Assembly (NCBI GenBank): GCA_051016205.1
Contig: CP136534.1
Span: 1,922,001-1,986,000, forward strand
Direction of reading: 5' to 3'
DNA length: 64,000 nucleotides
DNA from: Acuticoccus sp051016205
Lineage (GTDB): Bacteria > Pseudomonadota > Alphaproteobacteria > Rhizobiales > Amorphaceae
The notes under the pieces are model-generated. The model was not told the DNA's origin. It saw nothing but the letters and a program-made list of their open reading frames with translations, and did no database searches. Position numbers and translations under genes: made by a program. Shown here in pieces: positions 1 through 8,334 of the stretch (position 1 is the stretch's first letter; the number at the start of each line of letters is the position of its first letter).

Positions 1-489
1 GGAGGACAGCACCGTTCCATCGCGGAAGGGTGCCTTTCCGAAGCGCAAGATCACATCCGCCGATCCGTCCCTTAAGTCCAGCGGCTGGTCTTGGGAGACG
101 ACCCGCAGCGTCAGGTCAGGATTTTCGGTGCGAAATGAAGTGAGGCGCGGCAAAAGCCAGAAGTGGGAGACCGCAAGGGTGGTGGAGACGGTGAGCACAT
201 TCGGCTCGTGCGGGTGGCGCACCACCTCAAGGGCATCAGCAATGCGCTCGAATGACTGGGTGACAGCCTCCGACAGCACCCGCCCTGCCGCCGTCAACTC
301 CACCTTGCGGTGGGCGCGGTAGAACAGGGGGGCATTGAGATCTTCCTCCAAACCGCGAATCTGGCGGCTGACGGCAGCCTGGGTGACGCCGAGCTCGTTG
401 GCTGCCTTGGTAAAGCCGCCGAGGCGCGCTGCTGCCTCAAAAACCGCCAGTGCCCCAAGAGAAGGCACACTCCGCCTCAAATTTGGCAT
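1..489 (-). CDS. LysR-family transcriptional regulator (partial, C-terminus cut by window edge)
   Basis: The reverse complement reads as an open frame of 163 codons that runs off the left window edge. The N-terminus is a textbook LysR winged helix-turn-helix: the stretch ALAVFEAAARLGGFTKAANE is followed by LGVTQAAVSRQIRGLE, and the effector-binding domain then begins. The gene is divergent from the Rieske oxygenase gene at 651, with about 160 bp between them, which is the usual arrangement for a LysR activator of a catabolic operon. I chose the ATG at 489 because it gives the normal family N-terminus. An in-frame ATG at 528 would add 13 residues. The inducer cannot be read from the sequence. 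A role as regulator of the downstream demethylase/TTT genes is inferred from position. Confidence 0.9.
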   Translation of the reverse strand, partial: MPNLRRSVPSLGALAVFEAAARLGGFTKAANELGVTQAAVSRQIRGLEEDLNAPLFYRAHRKVELTAAGRVLSEAVTQSFERIADALEVVRHPHEPNVLTVSTTLAVSHFWLLPRLTSFRTENPDLTLRVVSQDQPLDLRDGSADVILRFGKAPFRDGTVLSS

Positions 490-533
490 GTCATGACCGG
501 CGTTGCCGTTGGAGCGAAGAGAATCCATAACCT

Positions 534-559
534 CAAATCATCCTAAAGCCAAGTATTTG
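534..559. promoter_or_regulatory. Candidate LysR operator between divergent genes
   Basis: The intergenic space between the LysR gene and the Rieske gene carries CAAAT (534-538) and its inverse ATTTG (555-559), separated by 16 bp, in an AT-richer patch that stands out from its surroundings. LysR proteins commonly bind loosely dyadic T-N11-A type sites placed like this. The arms are only 5 bp, so this is a weak candidate. Confidence 0.25.
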
Positions 560-650
560 TCACGTTGTGCGCCAATTCACATGCGGTACGCTGATGGTGT
601 CGGCGTTCGCGTCAACACAGCTTTGGGCGGCTGTCTGGGTAGGGTGGATC

Positions 651-1934
651 ATGCTGCAGTTGGTAACCGACGCGCCTTTTGCGGGCGACGACCAAGGAAC
701 AATTTCCTCTCTTATCCGGTCCCGTAGACCTGGATACACGCTTCCGGCGGGTCTTTACACCCGCGCGGATGTGTACGAGGCGGACCTAGAGGTAATTTTT
801 CACAAGCACTGGATTGCCGTCGGGGTGGAATGTGACGTTCCCGAACCCGGCGACGTCTATGCTGTGGACATCGGGCCGTCATCCATCGTCATTGTGCGCG
901 ATGAGGACGACCAGCTGCGCGCCTTCCACAACGTGTGCAGCCATCGCGGCGCAAAGCTTGTGCCTCAAGGACGGGCAGTGGTGGGCAAACTGGTGTGCCC
1001 CTACCACCAGTGGGCCTACGAATTGTCGGGCGAACTCTTCGCTGCACCACATATGGGCAGGGACTTTGAGCGCGGTCTCCATCACCTCAAGCCCGTGGCG
1101 CTGCGCTCGGTGGGCGGCATCTTATATGCGTGCCTGTCCAACGATCCGCCGGGGGACATCGACACCCTGTCTGAGGTTATGGATGCGCGGCTTGCCGACT
1201 ACGACCTGAAGAACGCCAAAGTGGCTTTCGAGACCGACCTCATCGAGGACGGCAACTGGAAGCTCACGATGGAAAACAATCGCGAGTGCTACCACTGCGA
1301 ATCCAACCATCCCGAGCTTGCCTTGTCCTTCCACGCGGTGGACTTCGGCTTCGACCCAGACGAGTTGTCCCCCCACGAGCGTGACGAGGTGGCCAAGCTC
1401 AACGCCCTTTATGAAGAGCGCACGCGCCAGTGGGATGCCTGCGGCCTTGCCTCCTCAGCCATTGAGCACACGGTGGGTCAGGCCACCAATTTTCGCACCC
1501 AAAGGCTGATTATCGCTGGCGCAGGCCAGTCCCAGACGCCCGATGCGCTGGCCGCCTCCGCCCTGCCGCTGGGCGACATGAGCGCGCCCGACACAGGCGA
1601 CACCCACCTTTGGGGCATTAATTCCTGGAACCACATGATGGCCGACCACGCGGTCATCTTCGCCATCTTTCCCCTGTCGCCCCACAAGACGTTGGTGCGC
1701 ACCAAATGGCTCGTCCACAAGGATGCCGTGGAAGGGGAAGACTACGATCTTGAACACCTGACCGCCGTCTGGCGCGCCACCAACCAGCAGGACGCCGACC
1801 TTGTGAGGCTCGCCCACCAGGGCGCAATGTCGGCAGGCTATCGCCCGGGGCCTTACTCGCCTTACACGGAAAAGCCTCTGGACGATTTTTCCACCTGGTA
1901 CGTCGAGCGCATGACGGCGCACGGCTTCGGCTGA
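651..1934 (+). CDS. Rieske non-heme iron oxygenase alpha subunit, betaine-demethylase (GbcA/Stc2) type
   Basis: This 427-residue protein has an N-terminal Rieske [2Fe-2S] centre with Cys96-x-His98 and Cys116-x2-His119 (CSHRG and CPYHQW). The catalytic half carries ENNRECYHC and NHPEL, with His215 and His220 as likely ligands of the mononuclear iron. This block and the overall length resemble glycine-betaine monooxygenase GbcA and proline-betaine demethylase Stc2 more than classical aromatic dioxygenases, and no beta-subunit gene is present. The expected reaction is O2- and reductase-dependent oxidative removal of an N-methyl group from a quaternary amine in the cytoplasm. The start at 651 follows an AGGGTGG ribosome-binding site; an upstream frame extension to 567 lacks support. 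The next gene, 6 bp away, encodes the cognate reductase. The substrate (glycine betaine, stachydrine, carnitine or another) is unknown. Confidence 0.88.
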   Translation: MLQLVTDAPFAGDDQGTISSLIRSRRPGYTLPAGLYTRADVYEADLEVIFHKHWIAVGVECDVPEPGDVYAVDIGPSSIVIVRDEDDQLRAFHNVCSHRGAKLVPQGRAVVGKLVCPYHQWAYELSGELFAAPHMGRDFERGLHHLKPVALRSVGGILYACLSNDPPGDIDTLSEVMDARLADYDLKNAKVAFETDLIEDGNWKLTMENNRECYHCESNHPELALSFHAVDFGFDPDELSPHERDEVAKLNALYEERTRQWDACGLASSAIEHTVGQATNFRTQRLIIAGAGQSQTPDALAASALPLGDMSAPDTGDTHLWGINSWNHMMADHAVIFAIFPLSPHKTLVRTKWLVHKDAVEGEDYDLEHLTAVWRATNQQDADLVRLAHQGAMSAGYRPGPYSPYTEKPLDDFSTWYVERMTAHGFG

Positions 1935-1940
1935 ACCAGC

Positions 1941-2999
1941 ATGAACCCGTTCTCGCCCCCAGGGCGGCGGACCCAGTGGCGGCCTGACCGCTGGGCGCCG
2001 CTGCGCGTGTGCGCCACTTGGATGGAAACCCGCGACGTCAAAACGGTGCTGCTGTGGCCCGAAGACGGCTCGCGCATCACCTTCGAGCCTGGCCAGTTCA
2101 TCACGCTGCGCAGCGATATCGACGGCGAGCCCATCGAGCGCTGCTACACCCTCGCCTCCTCCGCCGCGATGGACAGGACCATTTCCGTCATCATCAAGAA
2201 GAAGCCGGGCGGGCGTGCTTCATCCCACTTCCACGACATCTTGGTGCCAGGCGCGACGGTGGAGGCGTTCGGCCCGTCAGGTCAGTTCGGCCCCGCGCGT
2301 GCGCCTGAAGGGCCTTATGCGCTGATCTCAGCGGGGAGCGGCATCACGCCCATGCTGTCGATCCTGCGCACGGCCGCTGACCTTGGCATCGACCTTGATG
2401 CCCACTTCGTCCATGCCGCCCACACCCCGGCGGACTTTATCGCCGCGGATGAGTTGCGCAGGCTCGCCAAGAGCTTGCCGAAGATGCGCCTCACCCTGGT
2501 GCCGAGCCGCGCCCGCAAGGAGCGGCAGGGACCGCGCGGGCGGATCGATGGGGCCATGCTGAGCGCCTTGGTGCCTGACCTTCATCGCCGCACGGTGCTG
2601 TGCTGCGGGCCGACCGCCTTCATGCAGACCGTTTACGATGCGGCGATGGAGGCCGGCGTCCCGCGTGAGCGCTACACCCAGGAATCGTTCGACTTCGGCA
2701 CCCTCGAAAGCTTCATGCCCGTGGACGAAGGCGCCCCCACACGGCGCGTCACCTTCGCCCGCACAGGCCAGAGTTTTGACTGTGCGCCAGGTCAGACCAT
2801 ACTCCAGGCCGCACGCGAATCTGGCATTCCCGTTGCCTACTCCTGCGGGCGGGGGATTTGCGGCACCTGCAAGAGTTTTAAGGTGCGCGGAACGGTGACC
2901 ATGGCCCAGTCGAGCGCTCTGCGGCAGCGCGAGATCGACAGGGGTTTCATCCTGCCGTGCTCGTGCCATCCGGAAACCGACGTCGTTCTCGACCGCTGA
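1941..2999 (+). CDS. Ferredoxin-NAD(P) reductase component of the Rieske oxygenase (GbcB-like)
   Basis: The 352-residue protein has an FAD-binding FNR-like domain (ERCYTLASS is the flavin-binding RxYS-type motif), a nucleotide-binding domain (SAGSGITPMLS, then CCGPTAFM) and a C-terminal plant-type [2Fe-2S] ferredoxin domain. The cluster ligands fit Cys302-x4-Cys307-x2-Cys310-x29-Cys340. This order (FNR then ferredoxin) is that of GbcB and other class IA/III-type oxygenase reductases. It should pass electrons from NAD(P)H to the Rieske centre of the preceding gene product. The ATG lies 6 bp after the oxygenase stop, so the two are co-transcribed and probably translationally coupled. NADH versus NADPH preference cannot be read here. 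Confidence 0.9.
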   Translation: MNPFSPPGRRTQWRPDRWAPLRVCATWMETRDVKTVLLWPEDGSRITFEPGQFITLRSDIDGEPIERCYTLASSAAMDRTISVIIKKKPGGRASSHFHDILVPGATVEAFGPSGQFGPARAPEGPYALISAGSGITPMLSILRTAADLGIDLDAHFVHAAHTPADFIAADELRRLAKSLPKMRLTLVPSRARKERQGPRGRIDGAMLSALVPDLHRRTVLCCGPTAFMQTVYDAAMEAGVPRERYTQESFDFGTLESFMPVDEGAPTRRVTFARTGQSFDCAPGQTILQAARESGIPVAYSCGRGICGTCKSFKVRGTVTMAQSSALRQREIDRGFILPCSCHPETDVVLDR

Positions 3000-3020
3000 C
3001 TGAGTAAAGAGCGCACCCCT

Positions 3021-5111
3021 ATGCAGAACTTCGCGCCCGCCGATCTCCATGCAAGCACCAAGACGCTAAAGATCGGCCGTCAAGATCCGCTGCTTGAGCC
3101 CTACCAGCTGAAACACCTGTCCTTGCGCAACAGGATGATTTCCACCGCGCACGAGCCGGCCTACACCGTCGACGGTCTGCCCAAGGATCGCTACCGCCTC
3201 TACCACGTGGAAAAGGCCAAAGGCGGCATCGGCCTCACCATGATCGGCGGGTCCACCGTGGTGGCGCCCGACAGCCCGCAGTCCTTCGGCAACATCGAGC
3301 TGTTCCGCGACGAGGCCGTGCGCTGGCTGTCCGAGCTTGCCGATGATGTGCACGCCCATGGCGCTGCGGTGATGATCCAGATCACCCACCTTGGCCGGCG
3401 CACCTACTGGTCGCGCGGCGACTGGCTGCCCACCCTTGCCCCAAGCTCCATCCGCGAAGCCGCCCACCGCCAATATCCCAAGGCGATGGAGGACTATGAC
3501 ATTGCGCGGGTGATCGACGCCTATGCCGACGGGGCCGAAAAGGTCAAAGAGGCGGGGCTCGATGGCATTGAGATCAACGCTTACGGTCACCTGTTCGACC
3601 AGTTTTTGTCGCCGGCCACCAACCACCGCAGCGACGGCTATGGCGGCTCGCTGGACAACAGAATGCGGTTTGGCCTGGAGGTCTTGAACGCCGTGCGCGC
3701 GCGGATCGGGCCCGACATGATCCTTGGCCTTCGCCTCACCTGCGACGAGGACTTGAAGGACGGCATCGACAAGCAAGAAGGCTTGGAGATTGCGCAACGC
3801 TTCGCCGGCTCGGGCCTGATCGACTTCGTCAACGTTATCCGCGGCCACATCGATACCGAAGCGGCGCTGTCGCGGGTCATCCCGGGGATGGGCGAGCGCT
3901 CCTCACCCCACCTTGATTTTGCAGGCGAGGTGCGGGCGGATGCGCGCATTACCACCATGCATGCCGCGCGCATTCAGGACGTTGCGACGGCACGGCACGC
4001 CATCGAGGCAGGCAAGCTCGACCTTGTGGGGATGACGCGGGCGCACATGGCCGACCCCCACATCGTGAACAAGATCATCGCCGGCGCTGAGGAGACCATC
4101 CGCCCCTGTGTGGGCATGGGTTACTGCATCGATTCCATCTACGCCGGGGAGGCAGCGTGCGTGCACAACGCTGCCACGGGCCGCGAAGCGACGATGCCCC
4201 ACGAGGTCAGCCCCGGCACAGGCCCCCGCAAAAACGTCGTCGTGGTGGGCGCGGGCCCTGCCGGGCTTGAAGCAGCGCGCGTTGCCGCCGCCCGTGGCCA
4301 CCGCGTGGTGGTGATGGAGGCGCAGGATCAGCCTGGCGGCCAGGTTCGATTGACGGCCGAGCTGAAGCGCCGGCGCGAGATCATGGGCATCATCGACTGG
4401 CGCGTCGCCGAGTGCGAGCGCCACGGCGCAGAGCTGCGCTTCAACACCTACGCCGAACAGGACGATGTGCTGGCCGAAGACCCCGACGTGGTCGTCATCG
4501 CCACGGGCGGCATGCCTGACGCCAGCTTCCTGGAAGAGGGGGCCGACCTTGCCACCACCTCCTGGGATGTGATGTCGGGCGCCGTCACTCCCACGAAGTC
4601 AGTGGTCCTTTACGATGACAACGGCGCACACCCCGGCCTGACGGTGGCAGAGTTCATGGCGCGCGGCGGGGCGCAGGTGGAAATCGTGACGCCCGAGCGC
4701 GTGTTGGGCCCGGAAGTGGGCGGCACGTCCTACCCCCCTTACTTCAAGGCATTTTCAGAACTTGGCGTGGCCGTCACACTCAATTTGAAGCTTGTTGGGA
4801 TCGCGCGACAGGGCAACCGCCTCGCCGCCCGCTTCCACGACGAGTATGCCGGCCGCACGGTCTTTCGCGAGGTGGACCATGTGGTCATCGAAAACGGCAC
4901 CATGCCCTTCGACGACCTTTACTTTGACCTGCGCGAGGGGTCGGTGAACCGCGGCGAGTTGGACCACGCCGCCCTCCTCGCAGGCCGCCCTCAAGAGGTG
5001 GTGCGAAACCCATCTGGCTCCTACCGCCTCTTCCGCGTGGGCGATGCCATTGCCAGCCGCAACATCCACGCTGCGGTCTACGACTCCCTGCGGCTTATGA
5101 CCAACATTTAG
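3021..5111 (+). CDS. FMN/FAD N-demethylase of the trimethylamine dehydrogenase superfamily (DgcA/StcD-like)
   Basis: The 696-residue flavoprotein has an N-terminal old-yellow-enzyme TIM barrel (FMN), an iron-sulfur segment near residues 363-380, and a C-terminal FAD/NAD module starting with VVVVGAGPAGLEAA (about 406-420). This is the trimethylamine dehydrogenase/2,4-dienoyl-CoA reductase architecture. QITHLGRR and CVGMGYCID with HNAATGRE recall dimethylglycine demethylase DgcA and N-methylproline demethylase StcD. The iron-sulfur segment reads C363-x2-M366-x2-C369-x10-C380, so the second of the four cysteines seen in trimethylamine dehydrogenase is methionine. It lies 21 bp behind the reductase gene. 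A plausible role is removal of a further N-methyl group from the product of the Rieske enzyme. Substrate unproven. Confidence 0.82.
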   Translation: MQNFAPADLHASTKTLKIGRQDPLLEPYQLKHLSLRNRMISTAHEPAYTVDGLPKDRYRLYHVEKAKGGIGLTMIGGSTVVAPDSPQSFGNIELFRDEAVRWLSELADDVHAHGAAVMIQITHLGRRTYWSRGDWLPTLAPSSIREAAHRQYPKAMEDYDIARVIDAYADGAEKVKEAGLDGIEINAYGHLFDQFLSPATNHRSDGYGGSLDNRMRFGLEVLNAVRARIGPDMILGLRLTCDEDLKDGIDKQEGLEIAQRFAGSGLIDFVNVIRGHIDTEAALSRVIPGMGERSSPHLDFAGEVRADARITTMHAARIQDVATARHAIEAGKLDLVGMTRAHMADPHIVNKIIAGAEETIRPCVGMGYCIDSIYAGEAACVHNAATGREATMPHEVSPGTGPRKNVVVVGAGPAGLEAARVAAARGHRVVVMEAQDQPGGQVRLTAELKRRREIMGIIDWRVAECERHGAELRFNTYAEQDDVLAEDPDVVVIATGGMPDASFLEEGADLATTSWDVMSGAVTPTKSVVLYDDNGAHPGLTVAEFMARGGAQVEIVTPERVLGPEVGGTSYPPYFKAFSELGVAVTLNLKLVGIARQGNRLAARFHDEYAGRTVFREVDHVVIENGTMPFDDLYFDLREGSVNRGELDHAALLAGRPQEVVRNPSGSYRLFRVGDAIASRNIHAAVYDSLRLMTNI

Positions 5112-5260
5112 CGCCTGCGTCGTGCGAAGGTCCGTCCAACGCGCCTCCCCAAACGCTTTCCCATTTGACGCCGCCGCCTTGAAACTGCGAGGTTCCGCCC
5201 AGGCCCGCCGGATGCTGAGAGGCAACGAGAGCGGGCGGTTGTCAGATTGGGAGGTCTTCC

Positions 5261-6253
5261 TTGACCCGCATCTTAACTTGCGCCGCGCTGGCGCTTGGTC
5301 TTGCTGCCACACCCGCCCTTGCGGAATACCCTGAGAAGGACATTCAGGGCGTCATTCAGTGGGGCGCCGGCGGATCCACCGATTCGGTGATGCGCGCCGT
5401 CACACCCCACGCCGAGGAGGCGCTGGGCGAAGACATCATTATGCAGAACATGACCGGGGGCGTCGGCTCCATCGCGGTCAAGTACGTGGCCGCACAACCG
5501 GCCGACGGCTATACGCTGCTGATGGGCGCGGAAAACCCGCAGCTTTACAAGGTCATGGGCCTTGGCGAGATCGATTATGGGGACTTCATCCCCGTCGCGC
5601 TGCTGGCCCGCGGTGTGCCCGTTGTGGTGGCCCGCGCCGATGCGCCTTACGACACCTTCACCGAGATGGTGGCGTACATCAAAGAAAACCCGGGCGAAGT
5701 GAAGTTCGGCTCCACAGGGCCCGGCGGTCTTCCCTCCGTCGTCAAGGCAATGCTTGAGACGCAGGTGGAGCTTGATGTCACCGAGGTGCCGTTCAACGGC
5801 GACGGTCCCGCCATCACCGCCGTTCAGGGCGGTGCGGTGGATGCCATGCCCATCGTCATCGGCCCTGCCATCGAAGGGGTGCGTGCGGGCCGCTTGAAGG
5901 TGCTTGCCCTCTTCGACAGCGAGCCCAACCCTTTGCTGCCGGACGTTGCGCCCATAACCGAGGAGTATCCGGGCTATTCCGATCTTCTCCCCTGGGGTCC
6001 GTTCTTCGGAATCTTCGTTGCCAAGGAGACGCCTGACGATGCGGTGGAGAAGCTGCAGAAGGCCTACCTCACCGCGGTCGAAAACCCTGACTTCGTGAAG
6101 CTGATGAACGACCGCGGCTTCACCATCATGGGTTTGTCGGGCGAGCGTGCGCGCGACTTCCTCAACAAGTGGCAGTCGGTGACCACGTGGACGCTGCACG
6201 AAGCGGGCGCTGCGAAAAAGTCCCCCGACGAGTTCGGCATCTCCAAGCCTTAA
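5261..6253 (+). CDS. tctC: Tripartite tricarboxylate transporter substrate-binding protein (TctC/Bug family)
   Basis: The 330-residue protein starts with a signal peptide ending around ATPALA and continues with the Bug-family fold. Recognisable parts are YPEKDIQGVIQWGAGGSTD, the KFGSTGPGG loop and VQGGAVDAMP. It is the periplasmic receptor of a TTT secondary transporter whose membrane parts are the next two genes. The initiation codon is TTG at 5261, supported by GGGAGG 8 nt upstream; no ATG fits the signal peptide. The gene is 149 bp behind the demethylase gene and probably in the same regulon. Bug receptors usually bind carboxylated compounds. A betaine carboxylate would be consistent with the neighbours but is inference. 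Confidence 0.9.
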   Translation: MTRILTCAALALGLAATPALAEYPEKDIQGVIQWGAGGSTDSVMRAVTPHAEEALGEDIIMQNMTGGVGSIAVKYVAAQPADGYTLLMGAENPQLYKVMGLGEIDYGDFIPVALLARGVPVVVARADAPYDTFTEMVAYIKENPGEVKFGSTGPGGLPSVVKAMLETQVELDVTEVPFNGDGPAITAVQGGAVDAMPIVIGPAIEGVRAGRLKVLALFDSEPNPLLPDVAPITEEYPGYSDLLPWGPFFGIFVAKETPDDAVEKLQKAYLTAVENPDFVKLMNDRGFTIMGLSGERARDFLNKWQSVTTWTLHEAGAAKKSPDEFGISKP

Positions 6254-6262
6254 GCGACAAAG

Positions 6263-6835
6263 GTGTGGCCGGTGCTCGGCGCCGGCCGCACTGAGGCCAT
6301 GGAAGAGCGACCCAAGCGGCCAGGCGAAACGGCCTTCGCGCTCATCCTCCTGGGGGTGAGCGTGTTCTTGTTGTGGAAGGCCTTCGGGATTTCGGGCTTT
6401 TCGGCGCTAAGTTCTGCCGGCGCCTTCCCCCTTGCCGTTTCGGCCGTGATGGTTGTGACAGCGGTTATGATCGTGGTTGCCACCATCAGGCGCGAGCCGG
6501 CCGAAAAGGTCTCCTTCTTCAAAGCCATTCTACCCCCTGTGGTGGTGGTAATGACCGTTCTGATCGGCGGTTATGCGTTTCTGCTGGAGCCGCTCGGGTT
6601 CCTGCCCACATCGGCGCTGTTCTTGTTTCTTGCGATGGTGTTCCTGCGCCACGGCAAGGTGGTGTCCTCGTTCGGCTATGCTCTTGCCGGCCTTGCCGGG
6701 GTCTATGTGGTCTTCCGCCTGGTGTTCACAGTCCTGATGCCTGAGGGCGTTGTGCCTGAGCGCGAAATCATCGCGAAGGTGGAGCGCTGGATCGAAGCGC
6801 AGACGACGACCGAAGACCCTGAGGCGGCTGACTGA
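6263..6835 (+). CDS. tctB: Tripartite tricarboxylate transporter small membrane subunit (TctB)
   Basis: The roughly 190-residue protein has four hydrophobic segments and the TctB-typical start RPGETAFALILLGVS followed by SALSSAGAFPL. It is the small, poorly conserved membrane subunit of the TTT system and is encoded between receptor and large permease, the standard order. Two starts are possible: GTG at 6263 (used here) and ATG at 6299, which would give the more typical short cytoplasmic N-terminus. Neither has a strong ribosome-binding site. The stop codon overlaps the tctA start by one base. Confidence 0.88.
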   Translation: MWPVLGAGRTEAMEERPKRPGETAFALILLGVSVFLLWKAFGISGFSALSSAGAFPLAVSAVMVVTAVMIVVATIRREPAEKVSFFKAILPPVVVVMTVLIGGYAFLLEPLGFLPTSALFLFLAMVFLRHGKVVSSFGYALAGLAGVYVVFRLVFTVLMPEGVVPEREIIAKVERWIEAQTTTEDPEAAD

Positions 6836-8334
6836 TGGGTGATGCTGTCAGCGCTTTCGCAACCGCGTGGACCGACCCTGCGCTGGTGGGCCTTGTGGCG
6901 CTCGGCACCTTCCTTGGCATCTATATCGGCGCGATCCCCGGCCTTTCGGTGACGATGGCCGCATCGATCCTCATCTCTTTTACATTTTCCTGGGATGTGA
7001 ACCACGCCCTTTGCCTTATGGTCGGCGTCTTCATGGGCGGGGTCTATGGCGGCTCGCGCACGGCCATCCTCCTCAACATCCCAGGTGCACCGGGAGCGAT
7101 CGCGTCGGCATTCGACGGCTACCCTCTGGCGCAGAAAGGTTTGGCGGGAGAGGCCATCGGCCTTGCCACCACCATGTCCTTCATCGGCGGGTTCTTGGGA
7201 ATCCTCGTCCTTGCCGTTGCAGCGCCGTTCGTGTCGGAGTTTGCGTTGCGCTTTCAGCCGCGGGATTACCTGCTTCTGGCGCTCCTCGGCATCCTGCTCG
7301 TGGGCTCGCTCTCAGGGGAGAGCCTGACCAAGGGGATTTTCGCAGGCGCGCTCGGCCTGTTGATCGGTTCGGTGGGGCTTGACCCTTTGACGACGGAGGA
7401 GCGCTTCACCTTCGGCGTTGTGGAGCTTTGGGGCGGGGTCTCCTTCGTCGCCGTGATGATCGGCATGTTCGGCGTGGCCGAAGCGCTGGTGCAGCTCCAC
7501 CACGTGGACAAGGCGGTGGTGAAGCAGAAGATCGGACGCATTGTCCCGTCCTTCCGGGCCGTGCGTCGGCACTTTTCCGTCACGCTCCAGTCGTCGGGGA
7601 TCGGCGTCATCATCGGCGCGCTGCCTGGGACGGGCGGGGACATTGCCGCGCTGATGGCCTATGACCATGCCAAGCGCATCACCAAAAAGCCCAAAGTCCC
7701 CTTCGGCAAAGGCGCCGAGGAGGGGCTGGTGGCACCTGAGACGGCCAACAATGCGGCCGTCGGCGGTGCGTTCATTCCGATGATCACGCTGGGGATTCCT
7801 GGCGATGCCGTGACCGCCATCATCATCGGCGCGCTCTTCATCCACGGGCTCAACCCCGGTCCGATGCTGATGATCACCCAGCCGGACATGTTCTGGTTCA
7901 TTGTCGGCGCGCTGACCCTTGCCAACATTTTCATGCTGGTCTTCGGGCTGACGGGGGTGCGGCTGTTCTCAAAGATTGTGGAGATTCCGCGGTCGATCCT
8001 CATCCCCTTCATTCTGCTCTTGAGCATTGTCGGGGCGTTTGCGGTGAAGAACTCCCTCACCGACGTCTACTTCATGCTGGCATTCGGCGTGCTCGGCTAC
8101 TTCATGAAGCTTTATGGCTATCAGGTGGGGCCGATCATCCTCGGCGTGATCTTGAGCCGGCTGATCGATGAGAACTGGCGCCGCGCCATCATTTCCGAGC
8201 GGGAGAGTCTGCCGGACTTGTTCATCGGCATCGTGACGCACCCCGTCTCGCTCATCTTGTTCGTGGCGGTGGTGTGGATCTTCTTCAGCCAGACGCCCAT
8301 CTGGCGGCGCGTGCGCGGTCGCTCGAAGGCTTAG
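6835..8334 (+). CDS. tctA: Tripartite tricarboxylate transporter large permease (TctA)
   Basis: The 499-residue polytopic protein is the large TTT permease. Family features include GAIPGLSVTMAASILI near residues 27-42, YGGSRTAILLNIPGAPG near 70, and the repeated PGTGGDIAALMAYDHAK and PGDAVTAIIIGAL motifs in the second half. About 11-12 transmembrane helices are expected. It uses an ion gradient to import the ligand delivered by TctC. Its ATG overlaps the tctB stop (TGATG). It is convergent with ccrM, and the two coding ends overlap by 4 bp, leaving no room for a conventional terminator. Confidence 0.95.
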   Translation: MGDAVSAFATAWTDPALVGLVALGTFLGIYIGAIPGLSVTMAASILISFTFSWDVNHALCLMVGVFMGGVYGGSRTAILLNIPGAPGAIASAFDGYPLAQKGLAGEAIGLATTMSFIGGFLGILVLAVAAPFVSEFALRFQPRDYLLLALLGILLVGSLSGESLTKGIFAGALGLLIGSVGLDPLTTEERFTFGVVELWGGVSFVAVMIGMFGVAEALVQLHHVDKAVVKQKIGRIVPSFRAVRRHFSVTLQSSGIGVIIGALPGTGGDIAALMAYDHAKRITKKPKVPFGKGAEEGLVAPETANNAAVGGAFIPMITLGIPGDAVTAIIIGALFIHGLNPGPMLMITQPDMFWFIVGALTLANIFMLVFGLTGVRLFSKIVEIPRSILIPFILLLSIVGAFAVKNSLTDVYFMLAFGVLGYFMKLYGYQVGPIILGVILSRLIDENWRRAIISERESLPDLFIGIVTHPVSLILFVAVVWIFFSQTPIWRRVRGRSKA

